A model generated the notes under the pieces. That model made no database searches and had not been told where the DNA came from. It saw only the letters and a list, made by a program, of their open reading frames with translations. Positions 24,125 to 36,024 of a stretch of DNA of 64,000 nt are shown piece by piece. Origin of the DNA: Beverwykella pulmonaria (taxonomy: Eukaryota > Ascomycota > Dothideomycetes > Pleosporales > Melanommataceae). The stretch covers positions 3,900,063-3,964,062 of the forward strand of contig BCHH01000003.1 of NCBI GenBank assembly GCA_001599595.1, read 5' to 3'. Every line of letters starts with the position of its first letter. Positions within the stretch are counted from its first letter, which is position 1. The translations under genes and the position numbers were made by a program.

Positions 24125-26698
24125 TTAGTTGCGCATCAACAAGCTAAGGCGTGTTGATTGCACCAAGTTGATGGGTGCAAAGCTCATGACTGTCCGCTTT
24201 GAGATTGGAGCATCCTGAACGTCGTCTGGCTCTCTCATCCGCTTCTTCAAATCGGTTGACGCCGTGTGGGTAGTGTCAGCACTCCTTTCTCTAGCGCCTG
24301 CTTGTGGTGGCTTGCTGCACAGTCGTAGTGGATATCGACGATGCAAACTGTCCGCCTGAGAACTCCCGCTTACCTCTTGGACATTAGTATCGCGCATCAT
24401 CACCACCGTCGGCTGTAAGGTAGACGAGGAAAGCTTGAACTGCAAAGAATGCCGTTAGCCTTGATCTACGTTTGAACGGGTCAGTCGCAACGGGTTTTAC
24501 AAGATGAGCGGCTTTTGATAATGGATCGAAATACCCCTCTCTTACACAGCGAAACACTTCCTCAGAATTGCCCAGTGAGATGATCCTTCCATTGACAACG
24601 GGTTTCTGTTTTTGAAGATGTTTCAACACGTGGGTCACCATTTGTACATCACCGTCTACTTCTGTTAGTGGCGTAGATCCAAGGATGACGAGCGTAGAAC
24701 TCACTCAGCGCTGCGTTAAAGTCTGTAATGCTAGTGAATGATTTATTCTCTAGAATGGAGACCACGTCTGTATAGTGCTAGGCCACATAAGTCGCTGAGC
24801 AGTGCAGGGCTTTTGTCTTGTAGCAAGCATGGGTAGCACGCATGAGTCTGTGGCACTTTTGGATTATTAGGTCCTCGATATCCGTAGTGATCGATCGATT
24901 GACAGGTACTAAAACCACCCGGTCGCTAAGTCAATAGTGAAGGTGCTGCTAGGTGTCGTAGTACCGACATTGGACCTAAATGCGTTAGCGCAAACTGCGT
25001 CATGCACCATCAGTTCATCATACCATGTCGTCGTTGTCCTCTCCACTCTAATCACACTAGCACTTGATTGTATCGGTCTTACCACCAGCACCAACAAACT
25101 TCGGCCTACGAATCAACGAAGGCGTTCTCGGCGGCGGCAGTAGGAGTATGCTTCGTCGAATTTCGAGCTGTTGTAGGATAGTCTGGGAAAGGTGCGAGGC
25201 AGGCGTATTGGAAGGCTCCTTCAATGAGTTTGCTTGTTGTTGGGTAGCCTGAGCGTTTTGAAACTGCTCGTAGGGATGAATCTAGAAGAGGGTCAGCGAA
25301 AAGTTGGCTACACATTGAAGTAGAGGAGGAGAGAAACATTTAACCCACCATTTGGTGCAACACCTCTTTCTGGGCCATGTCTCCCAGCCTAGAGGAAGGA
25401 ACCGAAACGTTGCTTGAGGTACTCGGCGTAGCAATGACCCTTGAAGGTGCGCGAACCTCTATCGGCTTCGAAATTCGCCGAGGAGTAGCCAATGGTTGAA
25501 ATTCCAAGTCTACTTCTGGAGAGTCTATCGTCGATGGGCTAGGCAGGTAGACTTCTGTACTATCCGCAGTCCTTTCCGATGTTGTCTGCGAGAGAGGAGT
25601 CAATGATGCGTTGACCTTCCACTTGCTTTGGTGACTATTGTGTGAGGAGTTAGTTGTTTCTCTGAACCAGATGACCTACTTCTCAATCTGGACCCGATTG
25701 GTTCTGGTTCGATATCGTCATACAGAGTCGCAGGGCGTCCGTAGGTAAGGTTGCTGGGGATATCGCCGGGGAACTCATCAACTTCCATGAGGGGGCCAGC
25801 GAGACTCAAATGCGAGATCTTGCGGCAAACTGAATGGTAGCCGGCATTTTTACATCCGAGGCGATTCACGACCTTTACAAAGTCGTTGTCGACCTGGAAG
25901 TTGAGTGAGTAATTAGTGCGTTTCTTAACCCCTTCGGGCTCGAAGTTGGCGGGAATCTTCTCATTATAAACAAGAGACATACTAAAGTAGCAGCTTGCCG
26001 GGAGACTGGGAATCGCGTAAAGTTCGTTGTTCAGGTTTCGGATCATGTCGACTAGGGCTAGCGGGCATTCCTGAGAGTGACTTTTTCGCCACCTGGATCA
26101 GTCATCTCAATCTTCGAGGAAGCCCATGAGCCTGCTTTCGAAGCGGATTCCTTGTATTGGAAGCTGACAATGTAGCTTTCTAGACGTCTGAAGGGGTTTT
26201 AGGGCACTCGGAAATGGCTATGTGCAGTGCGTGCAAGAAACCCTCCAAGGCTTTGAACGCACCGTTATCCTATCACAGTGTAAGCAGCAGATCTTTAAAA
26301 GCATAGCATCAAGTAGAGCCTACGAGCCATCTAAGAAGCTTGTCGCCCCGGGTAGAGAAACCCTTTATCAAAGTCTTAAATATCCATCCTGCTACTTGAG
26401 TCGGCTCCTCGATTTGCTCCTGTTTGCCTGCAGCATAATCCTTGTACGTCCAGTGGCTGTTGATTGCGGTGTAAAACTGATGGCCGAAGCATTGAAAGAG
26501 TAGGAGCTCTCTCTGAAATAGTAGTAAGCTGATGGAGATATGGATGAGTGTCCGCATAACCTCGGTGCTTTGGCTGTCAGTGACGAGTTTCTCCGTCTCT
26601 GCCGTCGTCTCGGCGGTCGTCTTGGTGATAGTGGTTGTTTGTGTATGCTTGGCGTTCGCTGCAGGTGCTTTCATAGCAGTCCGCACCCTGCGATGCAT
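24125..26698 (-). pseudogene. hop1: Decayed meiotic HORMA-domain gene (hop1-like)
   Basis: From the ATG at 26698, exon 1 (to 26324) reads LIHISISLLLFQRELL and STRGDKLLRWL, the HORMA N-terminus. A 54-bp intron (26323-26270) leads into NGAFKALEGFLHALHIAI. The frame then breaks at a TAG (26182-26180), resumes as ESYIVSFQYKES, breaks again at 26060-26058, and resumes as DMIRNLNNELYAIPSLP. Further on, a PHD-like zinc finger is recognisable but holds TAG at 25059-25057 and 25050-25048, TAG at 24951-24949 and TGA at 24933-24931; three expected Cys/Trp positions are Tyr or stop. A winged-helix-like part (GDVQMVTHVLKHLQKQKPVV) and a basic tail (KKRMREPDD) follow to 24125. HORMA, PHD and winged helix in this order is the layout of yeast Hop1, the meiotic chromosome-axis protein. 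Introns could hide some breaks, but not all. Confidence 0.72.
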
Positions 26699-28714
26699 TA
26701 TGCTCGGTGCTGCCACCGGGTTGTGGCGGCAGGTGATGAGAGAGAAGAGAGGAGTGGAGGATGACCCTGGGATGATGTAGGAGGAGGTGAGGTTGGAAAG
26801 AAAGAAGATGGTGGAAGGTGGATGTGGGTGTGCCTGCCTTGAGAAGGAGTGGCGTGTGCAGAACCGCAGCGCACAAATGTCACGTCACATCCCCCAGGCT
26901 TAACAGTGACAAGAGAAAGAAAGAACATTTGAATGTAGAAGCATGTAAAGATGCGTGAGGAGATACATTTTCCAAATGCCACTTATCCAATGTTGTTGTT
27001 TGACAATAGTCATGACGACATTTAGCTTTGAGCGCGCTTTGCTGCACGCACTTGACACTTCCCTAGATATCTGAAGGCCTTCGCCGCATCTGCACCGCGC
27101 AATCGGTTCATCCACCAAACCGTTGATTCTCCTAAAGTGGTCTCGAAAGAATGCCTCCATATCACCTACGCCATTTACTGACTTGTTGACGTGAGACTTC
27201 ATTAGGATGTAACAAGATAATAAGCAGAAAAAATGAGGTCTGATATAATATGCACGCCAGAACACTAAGGCAGATGGAGCGAAAAAGCGTCCTCCAAGAC
27301 GAAGACGCTCATTGGTGGAAGGCATATCGCAATATGCAAACGTTGAGTCGAGATAGCTGCTGCATATTGCTTTCTCAGCACCACACACACAGAGCGAAAG
27401 AGCACAATACTTGCTATATTTCCGCACCAGAGTTTCCCCGGTTTGCATTTGTCGGACGCGAAAGGGAGCAATTTTCTCATATCTTTCCATATGAGATGAG
27501 ATGAGACAAAGACCCAGGGAATGTTTGCAGCCTTGCGACTCCACTCGGTCGTCGTCTGAATCAGCACGTTGCCTCTTCAGCAGAGTCCTCCGACGCTGCC
27601 AGAGGAAGAGGGTTTTGTGCGGAGAAGACGCTGTGCAATAAAAAAATCCCAACTTGTGCGGCTATAGCTGGAGCATTAATGGTGGAGGGTGGGGCAGCAG
27701 AGGTTGGTTGAACGTCCAATGAGTGGGAGGTGAGATCGGGCAGGAGATCTGTAGCCTTCTTGCCTACCTTGGTAGTCCGCGAGGACATTCGGCGGAGGGC
27801 CTGAAGGACTTGTTCAGCGATACATGAGCCTCTGTCCTACTGTAGGAGCAGGCGTTGGAGAAGCCACAATGGAGGACAATGACAGGCGTGCGTCTTCGAG
27901 GATTTTTTGGAGGTTGCAAAGGCAGATGCATGAGGGTTTACTAGTCGGGCAAAGCTGATCCTTTTACTTGGATCCTGCAAGTTCTCCTTGGACGTAGTAA
28001 TATGCAGCAGTGAGAGCGGCGGTGCAGAGAGATGAAGACAGCACGCACAAGACGTGAAACACTTACAAGACGCCTTTACAAATGAATAAAGCGCGGCGTT
28101 GGATGCATGGCCAGGATGAGATGGATGAGGACACGCCCCAAATGCACGCGAAAATTGGAGGCAGGCAAGCGCGATTTGGCCTTGGCACACCACTCCTCCC
28201 AACGTCGGCCGGGTGCTTCTCCCCACTAACCACCACCATACTCTGCCGCACCGCTCACTCGCACTCCGTTCCCCAACCCTCCTCTTCCGCTTGTTTTTTG
28301 GTGTGCGTGCTCGCTCGTCTGCTCCGGCGTCTGTCTTTCCTAGCTCCTGCGCCCGATTTCGTCTTCTCCTGATCTCGACGCTCGTCAGCAGTGATTGCCC
28401 GAGGGACAACGCCCACGCCCCCCGAGCCCTCCATCAGCCTCCCCCGAGCCCTCCACACCTTTTCCCCGAAGACAGTGACGAGACCAACGGGTATGCAAGC
28501 TTAAGCGTCCACCCTCCGCGTGCCCTCGCCGTGTCCTCTTTGCGTCTCGACGCTCCCGAGGTCCGACCTCCTCCCGGCGCCACTCTCCAGCAGACACTTG
28601 ACGCTGTCCACAGAGAGCGAAGAGCTACACGCCTCTTCTCTTCCTGCTGCTCTGCAGTCGAGTGTCGAGCGTGGTCGCTCCTCTTCCGTTACGTCGCCCA
28701 CTCGTTTGTGCAAT
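26699..28714. other. Intergenic with coding-like fragments
   Basis: No complete gene. On the minus strand, 27930-27740 contains helix-like frames (NLQKILEDARLSLSSIVA, then IAEQVLQALRRMSSRTTK in a second frame) that may be remains of a gene or unrecognised exons. Frames at 26900-27650 have no family resemblance. From about 28180 the plus strand turns C/T-rich and is likely the promoter and leader of the Cdc4-type gene. Confidence 0.35.
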
Positions 28715-31700
28715 ATGGCTTCTATTCCCTCAAAACACGGCTGCGAGCCCGGGTCCACGGTGGTGCAAACACAGGTCGTGGATCCCTATGCCACGATGGG
28801 ACAGTTGTCCATGGCACCGGCAACTAAGACTACTGTGATCACGACGACTACGACCACAACCATGTCGTATCCGCCGTTTGTCATGAACGCACCGCGAAAT
28901 CTGAGCAAAAGGGACTCGAAAGAATACCCTCTCGCCCACGCACAGGCACCCGAATCGATACGTAAATTCTTCTTTGATGCCGGTGGTGCCCAGGCCTGTT
29001 TCGAGGAAGCGAACGATATTGTGGACAAACTACAACAGGTACGCCTAACAGAGGTCTAGGAACCAACCTCCCATACGGACCCTCGTTTTTGAACGGGACT
29101 CCTTACAGTCAGTCTCTAGACTAACACGTTTTGTGCTCAGCAAAAAACCCTCCTACAAGACCTTCGAGCCTCGAATGGAAAGCTTCGACTTGTGGAATCA
29201 TTCAACGGGCCTCCGGGATTCGCCACACCTAGCCGAACAACACGCCCGATTACCGCTTCTAACTCGGCAGTGCGCTCGCTGTCTAGCCGTCGCAAACGGT
29301 CGTCCTCCCCACCATCGATTGCTGAAGCGGCCGAGATCGCCAGCCTCCACCGTCGAACGAAGAAGCCGCGGAACTATATCCAGGACTTCAAGAAAGGTGG
29401 CGTGCACATTGGCTCTACGTTCACACCGGAGGAAATGGATGATGCTGTTCCAGCAACCCCAGATACAGATGCTGATGGCTCAGGTTTCAAGCTCCCTACA
29501 GCAAAGACAGGCACGAGGAGGGCGAACTTGAGGTCATCTTCCCAGCAAGCCCGGCGGCAGCAACTCCCTGCTCCATGGCAGCTGCAGCAGTCCTTCGCAG
29601 GCCCGTCGAGCGCTGAGCAAGAAGCATTTCAACATCCCTCACAGCAGTTCCCTAACGATCAGCCCTTTCCTACTTCGGTTCTAGATGGACCAGGTATAGC
29701 CGCTACCCCACCTATCGCGGAGACAGACCTTGACCCGATCGGACCCTTCACAGCCAACCTCACCCCGGCCGGCCGACCTACCCCTCTTGACACCCTCTCT
29801 GCACAGGATGCCAGCTTGCCGAGCCCTAGTCTGTCCCCTATCACCGCCGCTGCCAGCCTTGCCCAACATCACCATGCTGGAGTGTCCTTCCTCGGAGATG
29901 ATGTGGATGATGACACAAACGATGTGTCTAGCCTGGATATTTCACAAAACAACTCAATGAACAGTACCTTAAATGGATTCGCCCGACCCCCGTCTCATTC
30001 TAGGCTGATTGAATTCACTGATGCACAAGATGGAGAGGGCCCCAATTCGCATTTGCCGGCACCTTCCATAATGGACATTCCGACAATGTTGAATTCGTTC
30101 GATGCTTTGCCCGAGAAGATGAAGACTTATGTAATGTATCAGCTTCTTCGCAGATGCACCAAACCCACCTTGCATTTTGTGGCTGACGTTGTCAATCCGG
30201 CCTTGAAATGCGACTTCCTCGGCCTGCTTCCTCTCGAACTTGGCCTCAACATTATCAAGTTCTTAGATGTCAAGAGTCTGTGCAGTGCGGCACAAGTGTC
30301 AAAGAAATGGCGACACATTGTTGATACAGACGAGACTGCCTGGAAAGAATTGCTAGAGAAGGACGGATACAACCTGCCTGAGAACGAGCTGGAACGGGCA
30401 GTCAAGGAAGGATGGGGATGGCAATATCCACATTCCTCGGAGAGCTACGAGCGTGACCTGCGGGCTGTTGCTCTTGTCCCGAAATCCGACAACGAGAACT
30501 CTCCCGTTTCCTCTGGTTCGAGCGTTCTGAGCGGCGGTTTTGCTGACATTGAAGGAACAGTCACGAGGTCATCACTTTTGGGACGACCGAAGAGGAAGTC
30601 TAGTAGCAAGCATGGAACGTCGAAAAAGCAACGCAAGAAGGCTCCTCTATCTTCAAAACAAGCGGCCTTATTCGCACGGACCACTCCTCAACACGGCCCG
30701 ATTGCATACGCAGAGATGGCAGCTGCAGCCATTCCCAGCCCAAACATTGGCTTACCAGGCTTGCGGACCATGCATCTGTTCAAGTCATTGTATCAGCGAC
30801 ACCATCTAATTCGTAAGAGCTGGATGGAGGAGGACACACGGCCCAAGCACATCGCCTTCCGTGCGCACCAACGTCACGTCGTCACATGCCTCCAGTTCGA
30901 TACCGACAAAATATTGACTGGAAGCGATGACACAAATATCAATGTTTATGACACGAGGACTGGAGCTCTACGGAATCACCTTGAAGGCCATGAAGGCGGT
31001 GTTTGGGCTCTTCAGTACGAGGGTAACACCTTGGTATCTGGGTCCACAGATCGCTCCGTGCGCGTGTGGGATATCGAGAAAGGAAAGTGCACGCAGGTGT
31101 TCCAAGGCCACACTTCCACGGTCCGCTGTCTCGTTATTCTCAAACCAACGCAGATTGGGGAAACGTCTGATGGCCAGCCCATCATGATGCCAAAGGAGCC
31201 TCTGATCATAACCGGGTCGCGAGACTCTACGCTTCGTGTCTGGAAACTTCCCCAACCAGGAGAGAGGAGCGTCATGCAAACTGGGCCATCTGCGAACGAC
31301 CATGACAACCCATACTTTATCCGCGCGTTAACAGGCCATCATCACTCAGTACGTGCCATTGCTGCCCATGGTGATACGCTTGTCAGTGGCAGCTATGACT
31401 GCACTGTTCGCGTCTGGAAGATTTCCACAGGCGAGCTTTTGCATAGACTTTCTGGCCATTCCCAGAAGGTGTACAGCGTTGTCTTGGATACCGCCCGTAA
31501 TCGTTGCATCAGTGGATCGATGGATAATATGGTCAAAGTTTGGTCTCTCGAAACTGGTGCATGCATCTTCACCTTGGAAGGCCACACTTCGCTCGTTGGC
31601 CTGCTAGACTTGAGCCACCAGCGACTTGTCTCGGCAGCTGCTGACTCGACGCTCCGAATCTGGGATCCCGAGAACGGCCAATGCAAGAGCACGCTGTGTG

Positions 31701-32087
31701 CACACACCGGGGCTATTACGTGTTTCCAGCACGATGGACAAAAGGTTATTTCTGGCTCGGACCGCACTTTGAAGATGTGGAATGTCAAGACGGGCGAGTT
31801 TGTGAAGGACCTCTTGACGGACCTTAGCGGGGTCTGGCAAGTGAAGTTCAATGAGCGGCGATGCGTTGCGGCGGTTCAACGGAACAATATGACGTACATT
31901 GAGGTACGTCCTTTCTCGGAGAGGCCCATCTAGTAATAACATGACACTGACTTGGTTGTAGGTACTTGATTTCGGTGCGTCCCGAGACGGAGTCCCTCCA
32001 GATCAGCGGGGGCGCAGAATCGTGGTTAACTCCAAAGGACACGAAACTGAAGATATAGACGACTTGATGGATGCAGACGCTGCATAG
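28715..32087 (+). CDS. cdc4: F-box/WD40 protein, Cdc4/Pop1 type SCF subunit
   Basis: Three exons (28715-29038, 29141-31903, 31962-32087) encode 1070 residues; introns are 102 and 58 bp. A long disordered N-terminus (threonine run, NLS-like KRSSSPPS, KKPRN) is followed by a dimerisation region (TYVMYQLLRRCTKPTLHFVA, about residue 430). The F-box LLPLELGLNIIKFLDVKSLC starts near residue 469. WD40 repeats from about residue 684 to 1010 form a propeller (LTGSDDTNINVYD, VSGSTDRSVRVWD, ISGSMDNMVKVW). Proteins of this design recognise phosphorylated substrates for SCF ubiquitin ligase, for example CDK inhibitors at the G1/S step. The D-domain and F-box spacing fit Cdc4/Pop1 better than the shorter sulfur-control protein SconB/Met30. 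Confidence 0.92.
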
Positions 32088-32687
32088 GCTTCTCTTCACG
32101 ATCTAATTTTGACGTGGCTGCACATATTTGGAATTTGTTTAAAACAATACCCCTTATGCGATCTTTTAGTTTTTACAACGGTCGAGAGCTACGAACCGGT
32201 TTGCGACTTAACGATATAGCATGCATGGGTCGGGCATTCTTATTATTCTTTAATGGTTTCATTCTTTCGGTTCGGCTCTGGTCTGCACCCAGGATTTTTA
32301 TATGGATGGCGTTGGACAGGAGGGCTACGGATTACATTGCATAACCAAGGCGTTTGATTCCCGGGTTGCATTTCATGAGCACAGTTTTTTTGTCCTCGGA
32401 CAGGTCCCGAGTATGTAGCCGCAAGCCTTATGCAGTATATTTACTGGTTTATTTGTGAGGTACATGATGAAATACAATATTATTCCATAACACTGGTATC
32501 CTGCAAGACAGTGAAGCGTGCAAAATAAACTGGACGTGAATGCTTGAAGGCGAATGCGCAGAGGTGCCCAAATAAAGCCACATGCCCCGCCACAGACAGG
32601 TCGCTGAACCAAAAAGCTCCAACAACAAATGTTTGTCTGCCTTACTCGCTCACTGAAGATGCCGACCAAGCGCATACCACCATTGTA
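32088..32687. other. Intergenic, no gene seen
   Basis: T-rich first half fits the 3' untranslated region of the WD40 gene. The second half is the promoter of the Etp1-like gene. No convincing frame. Confidence 0.5.
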
Positions 32688-34918
32688 ATGCCAGCCTACT
32701 TCTTCCACATTACCTTTGAGCTCTATCCATCGCGGTCCTCGCCGGACACGACCTTCACCCCGCCACCACGGACTGACATCTTCACCTCAGAGCTCCCCGT
32801 ACACGGCACCGCGTCCTGGACCTCATTCGCGCCACCCCAGCGGAGCTTTAAGCCGCTCAAGCCTGTTGCCTCCAGCAGTGACGTCGCCCACCATACCTCT
32901 CCTCGTGAACGGCTATCAGGCTCCCGCCGATTCAGCCATCGCGCGCGGACATCCTTCGCAGAGCCCCACGATAGCCCCGTACCAATCGTCAAGCCGCCTG
33001 GTCGACCGGCTCACAAACGTACACAGAGCTTTGCAGGCCCTAGGGACTGGAGGTTCGACACCATCTCCATCCAGAGCATTGATATGGATTTGAGCCCCAG
33101 AGGCGAGAATGCGAGGCCGCGAGCGAAGTCAGTGAAGCACCCCTCGCATGTGCCCATATCGGGGGGTCTGGCGACGAAGGGAAAGTTTATACCCTCGGAC
33201 CTGAAGGACACAGAGGTTGGATGGGGAGTCGTGCATCTATACCGGGATGGTCAAGAGACGCCGGGCTTGTATGATGAAGATGGTGCTGGCGCTGGAAAGA
33301 GCTCGGCGGAGGGGGTAGGAGCTGGCACAGAGCTCAAGGAAGAGAGTTGTACGACGCTATGTATCCTGGCAGTGCCCTCATACATGACACCTTCGGACTT
33401 TCTGGGTTTTGTGGGTGAGCAGACGAGGGAGGAGGTCAGCCACTTCAGACTCATCAGGACGAGCAGGGCAAACAAGTACATGGTGCTGATGAAATTTCGA
33501 GAGGCAAAGCAGGCGCGAGAATGGCGGAAAGAGTGGAATGGGAAGGCGTTTAACAGCATGGAGGTACGTTCTCGTTCTACACCACATAGTTTTCCAAGAT
33601 GCTAACAACGGACCAGCCAGAGTACTGTCACGTCGTCTTCGTCAAATCCATAAATTTCCAGACATCCGAAGCAACTCGCGACCCTTCAAGCTACCCAGAC
33701 CTCACCAACGACCCCTTTACACCGGCTCCCACAGCACAACCCACAGCACCCCTCCTACCCACATCAAGTGTTGTCTCCTCACCCGTTGAGCCTCCCTCGC
33801 TCACAGCAAAACCGCTCGCCCCGCCTACACCATCACTCGTCGAGCTCCCAACTTGCCCCGTCTGTCTCGAGCGCATGGATGAAACAACCGGTCTCCTCAC
33901 AATCCTCTGCCAGCACGTTTTCCACTGCGCCTGTCTCGAGAAATGGCGAGGCAGCGGCTGTCCCGTATGCCGGTACACGCAAAACGATGCCTTTACCGCC
34001 TACCGCACCGACGGCTCCGACAGCCTAGATAATGAGTGCTCAGTCTGCGGCTCAACATCAAATTTATGGATCTGCCTCATTTGTGGCAACATAGGGTGTG
34101 GCCGCTATGACTCGGCACACGCCTTCGCGCACTACGAGTCTACATCCCACACCTACGCCATGGACGTCGTAAGCCAGCATGTCTGGGACTATGCGGGCGA
34201 CGGCTATGTACATCGACTGATCCAAAACAAAGCAGACGGGAAACTCGTCGACCTCCCGGCCTCCACGCACCACCCGAGCGCATTCAGCAACCTCTCAAAC
34301 GGCATGACGGGTTACGCTAACGACACGGTGCCCCGCGAGAAACTGGACAACATGGGCATGGAGTACGCCTACCTGCTCACATCGCAGCTCGAATCGCAGC
34401 GTGCCTACTTCGAAGAACAAGTCGAGCGTGCCGCCGACAAAGCTGCAAAAGCAGCCGCCAGCGCCGACGAAGCGGTGCGAACGGCCTCCGCTCTTTCCGC
34501 ACAATTGGAAATCCTAAGTCTGCAGCACAAAGAAGCACAAGCCACCATCCTCGCCCTCGAAAAAGATAGCAAGCGGCACGCCGACCGGGCCTCATCAGCG
34601 CAAGACCTCGCGCGCAAACTCACCAAGCAATTCCAGGAAGAACAGACCATGAATGAATCGCTCATGACGCGAATCAAATACCTCGAAACGAAGGCCGATG
34701 AGGCAGAAGAAAAGGCCAAGCAAGCCGAAGCCCAGAAGGCAGATCTTGAAGAGCAGAATAGGGACCTGAGTTTCTTCATCTCTGGGCAGGAGAAGCTGAG
34801 GGAGATGCAGGGGAACGAGGTGTTGGGGATACAAGAGGGGGAGCTCGAAGGCGGATTCCTCGAGGTGGGGAAAGAGGAAGGGAAGAAGAGGAGGAAGGGG
34901 AAGGGACGGAAGACATGA
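32688..34918 (+). CDS. etp1: RING/UBP zinc-finger protein, Etp1/BRAP2 family
   Basis: Exons 32688-33563 and 33617-34918 are joined across a 53-bp intron (donor GTACGT, CTAAC branch) into 725 residues. A BRAP2 domain spans about residues 220-305 (TTLCILAVPSYMTPSDFLGF), with the intron inside it. A RING finger follows (CPVCLERMDE ... LCQHVFHCACLEKW ... CPVCRY, about 370-410). A UBP-type zinc finger follows (CSVCGSTSNLWICLICGNIG, about 432-480). A charged coiled coil (about 545-690) ends in a KKRRKGKGRK tail. The family acts as a ubiquitin ligase or ubiquitin-binding adaptor; the yeast member Etp1 is linked to ethanol stress and nutrient-transporter turnover. The ATG at 32688 is the first in frame. 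Confidence 0.93.
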
Positions 34919-36024
34919 GGGATGGTGGTTTCATATGTAAGTGATGAGTATGTGGTATGCATACACAACACATGCTTGAGTTTTTTTTTCCTCGGCACTG
35001 GCGGGGGGAATACCATCCATTGGACATGGAGATGGCCTGTTTTGATACCCTTTTTTTTTACATTTGCCATATACGACTTGTAGTTACTCAGCTCACTGAT
35101 ATCATGACCGCTATTCCATCATCAATATTGAACCCTAACTTGCTCATGCAATACACGATTCAATATGCCACTCACCTCAACACATTAAGTACCGATGTCA
35201 AATGAGGGTGAGGTTTTGTAGTGCTTTCATGGAGCATGTCTCAGCGTGGTTTCCCCGTTGGAACCTCGACAACATCTACAAAGGGGAATATACCATCAGC
35301 GTTGCGCCGTTGTTGTCGGCATTTGTCGGCATTCTTCACGTTCATAAATGTCTCAACGATAAAGCTTTAGGTAATAAAACCCCCCGAAAATCATGATTCA
35401 GCTATGCATAAACTAAGAATATGTACAAACTACAGACGCACCACGCCGTCACCCATCGTACTCTCATAAAACAGCCCATGTTGATGTTCGTCCCTCTTGT
35501 CACTTCTTGCGAAAATAGCAGAGCAAATTGTACGCTGGTTCGTCAGAAGGTCCGTTTTATCATCGTCGTCAGTCATTACCACTCCTCCGGGTAAGGAGAT
35601 ACAAAAAAGCGGAGAGAAGAAAAGAAGATGAAGCAGAAACAGACAAAATCCGAGACGCCGTCCCATCCCATCCGAATCCAACACCATTGAAATAGACGCC
35701 AGTAGCGGGGCAGGAAAGTAAATAACCAAGAGCACATGCATATAAATAAGGCAGACAAGCCACCGAGTCGGGAGGTTAAAATCCAAGGGGTCGATAAATT
35801 TGGATGATCCAACATGGGCGTGTCCGACTGAGGTGATTTAAGCTGTCAATAGTGCACAGTGAATGCAACCAGGTCCATATTCGAATGTACCAACATCCGC
35901 GAATGCAAATGGTCGGGTCAGCGGTAAATAGCAAAGTATGTTGTTCACCAGGAGGTTCCAAAATGGTATGTCGTAACAGTCGTAATCATGGTCGTGAATA
36001 TCCCGAGGAATCAAGTCATCGTCC
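34919..36024. other. Convergent intergenic region, no gene seen
   Basis: Both flanking genes end here (plus strand at 34918, minus strand at 36025). T runs near 34980 and 35050 fit 3' ends. No frame shows protein-like composition. Confidence 0.5.
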
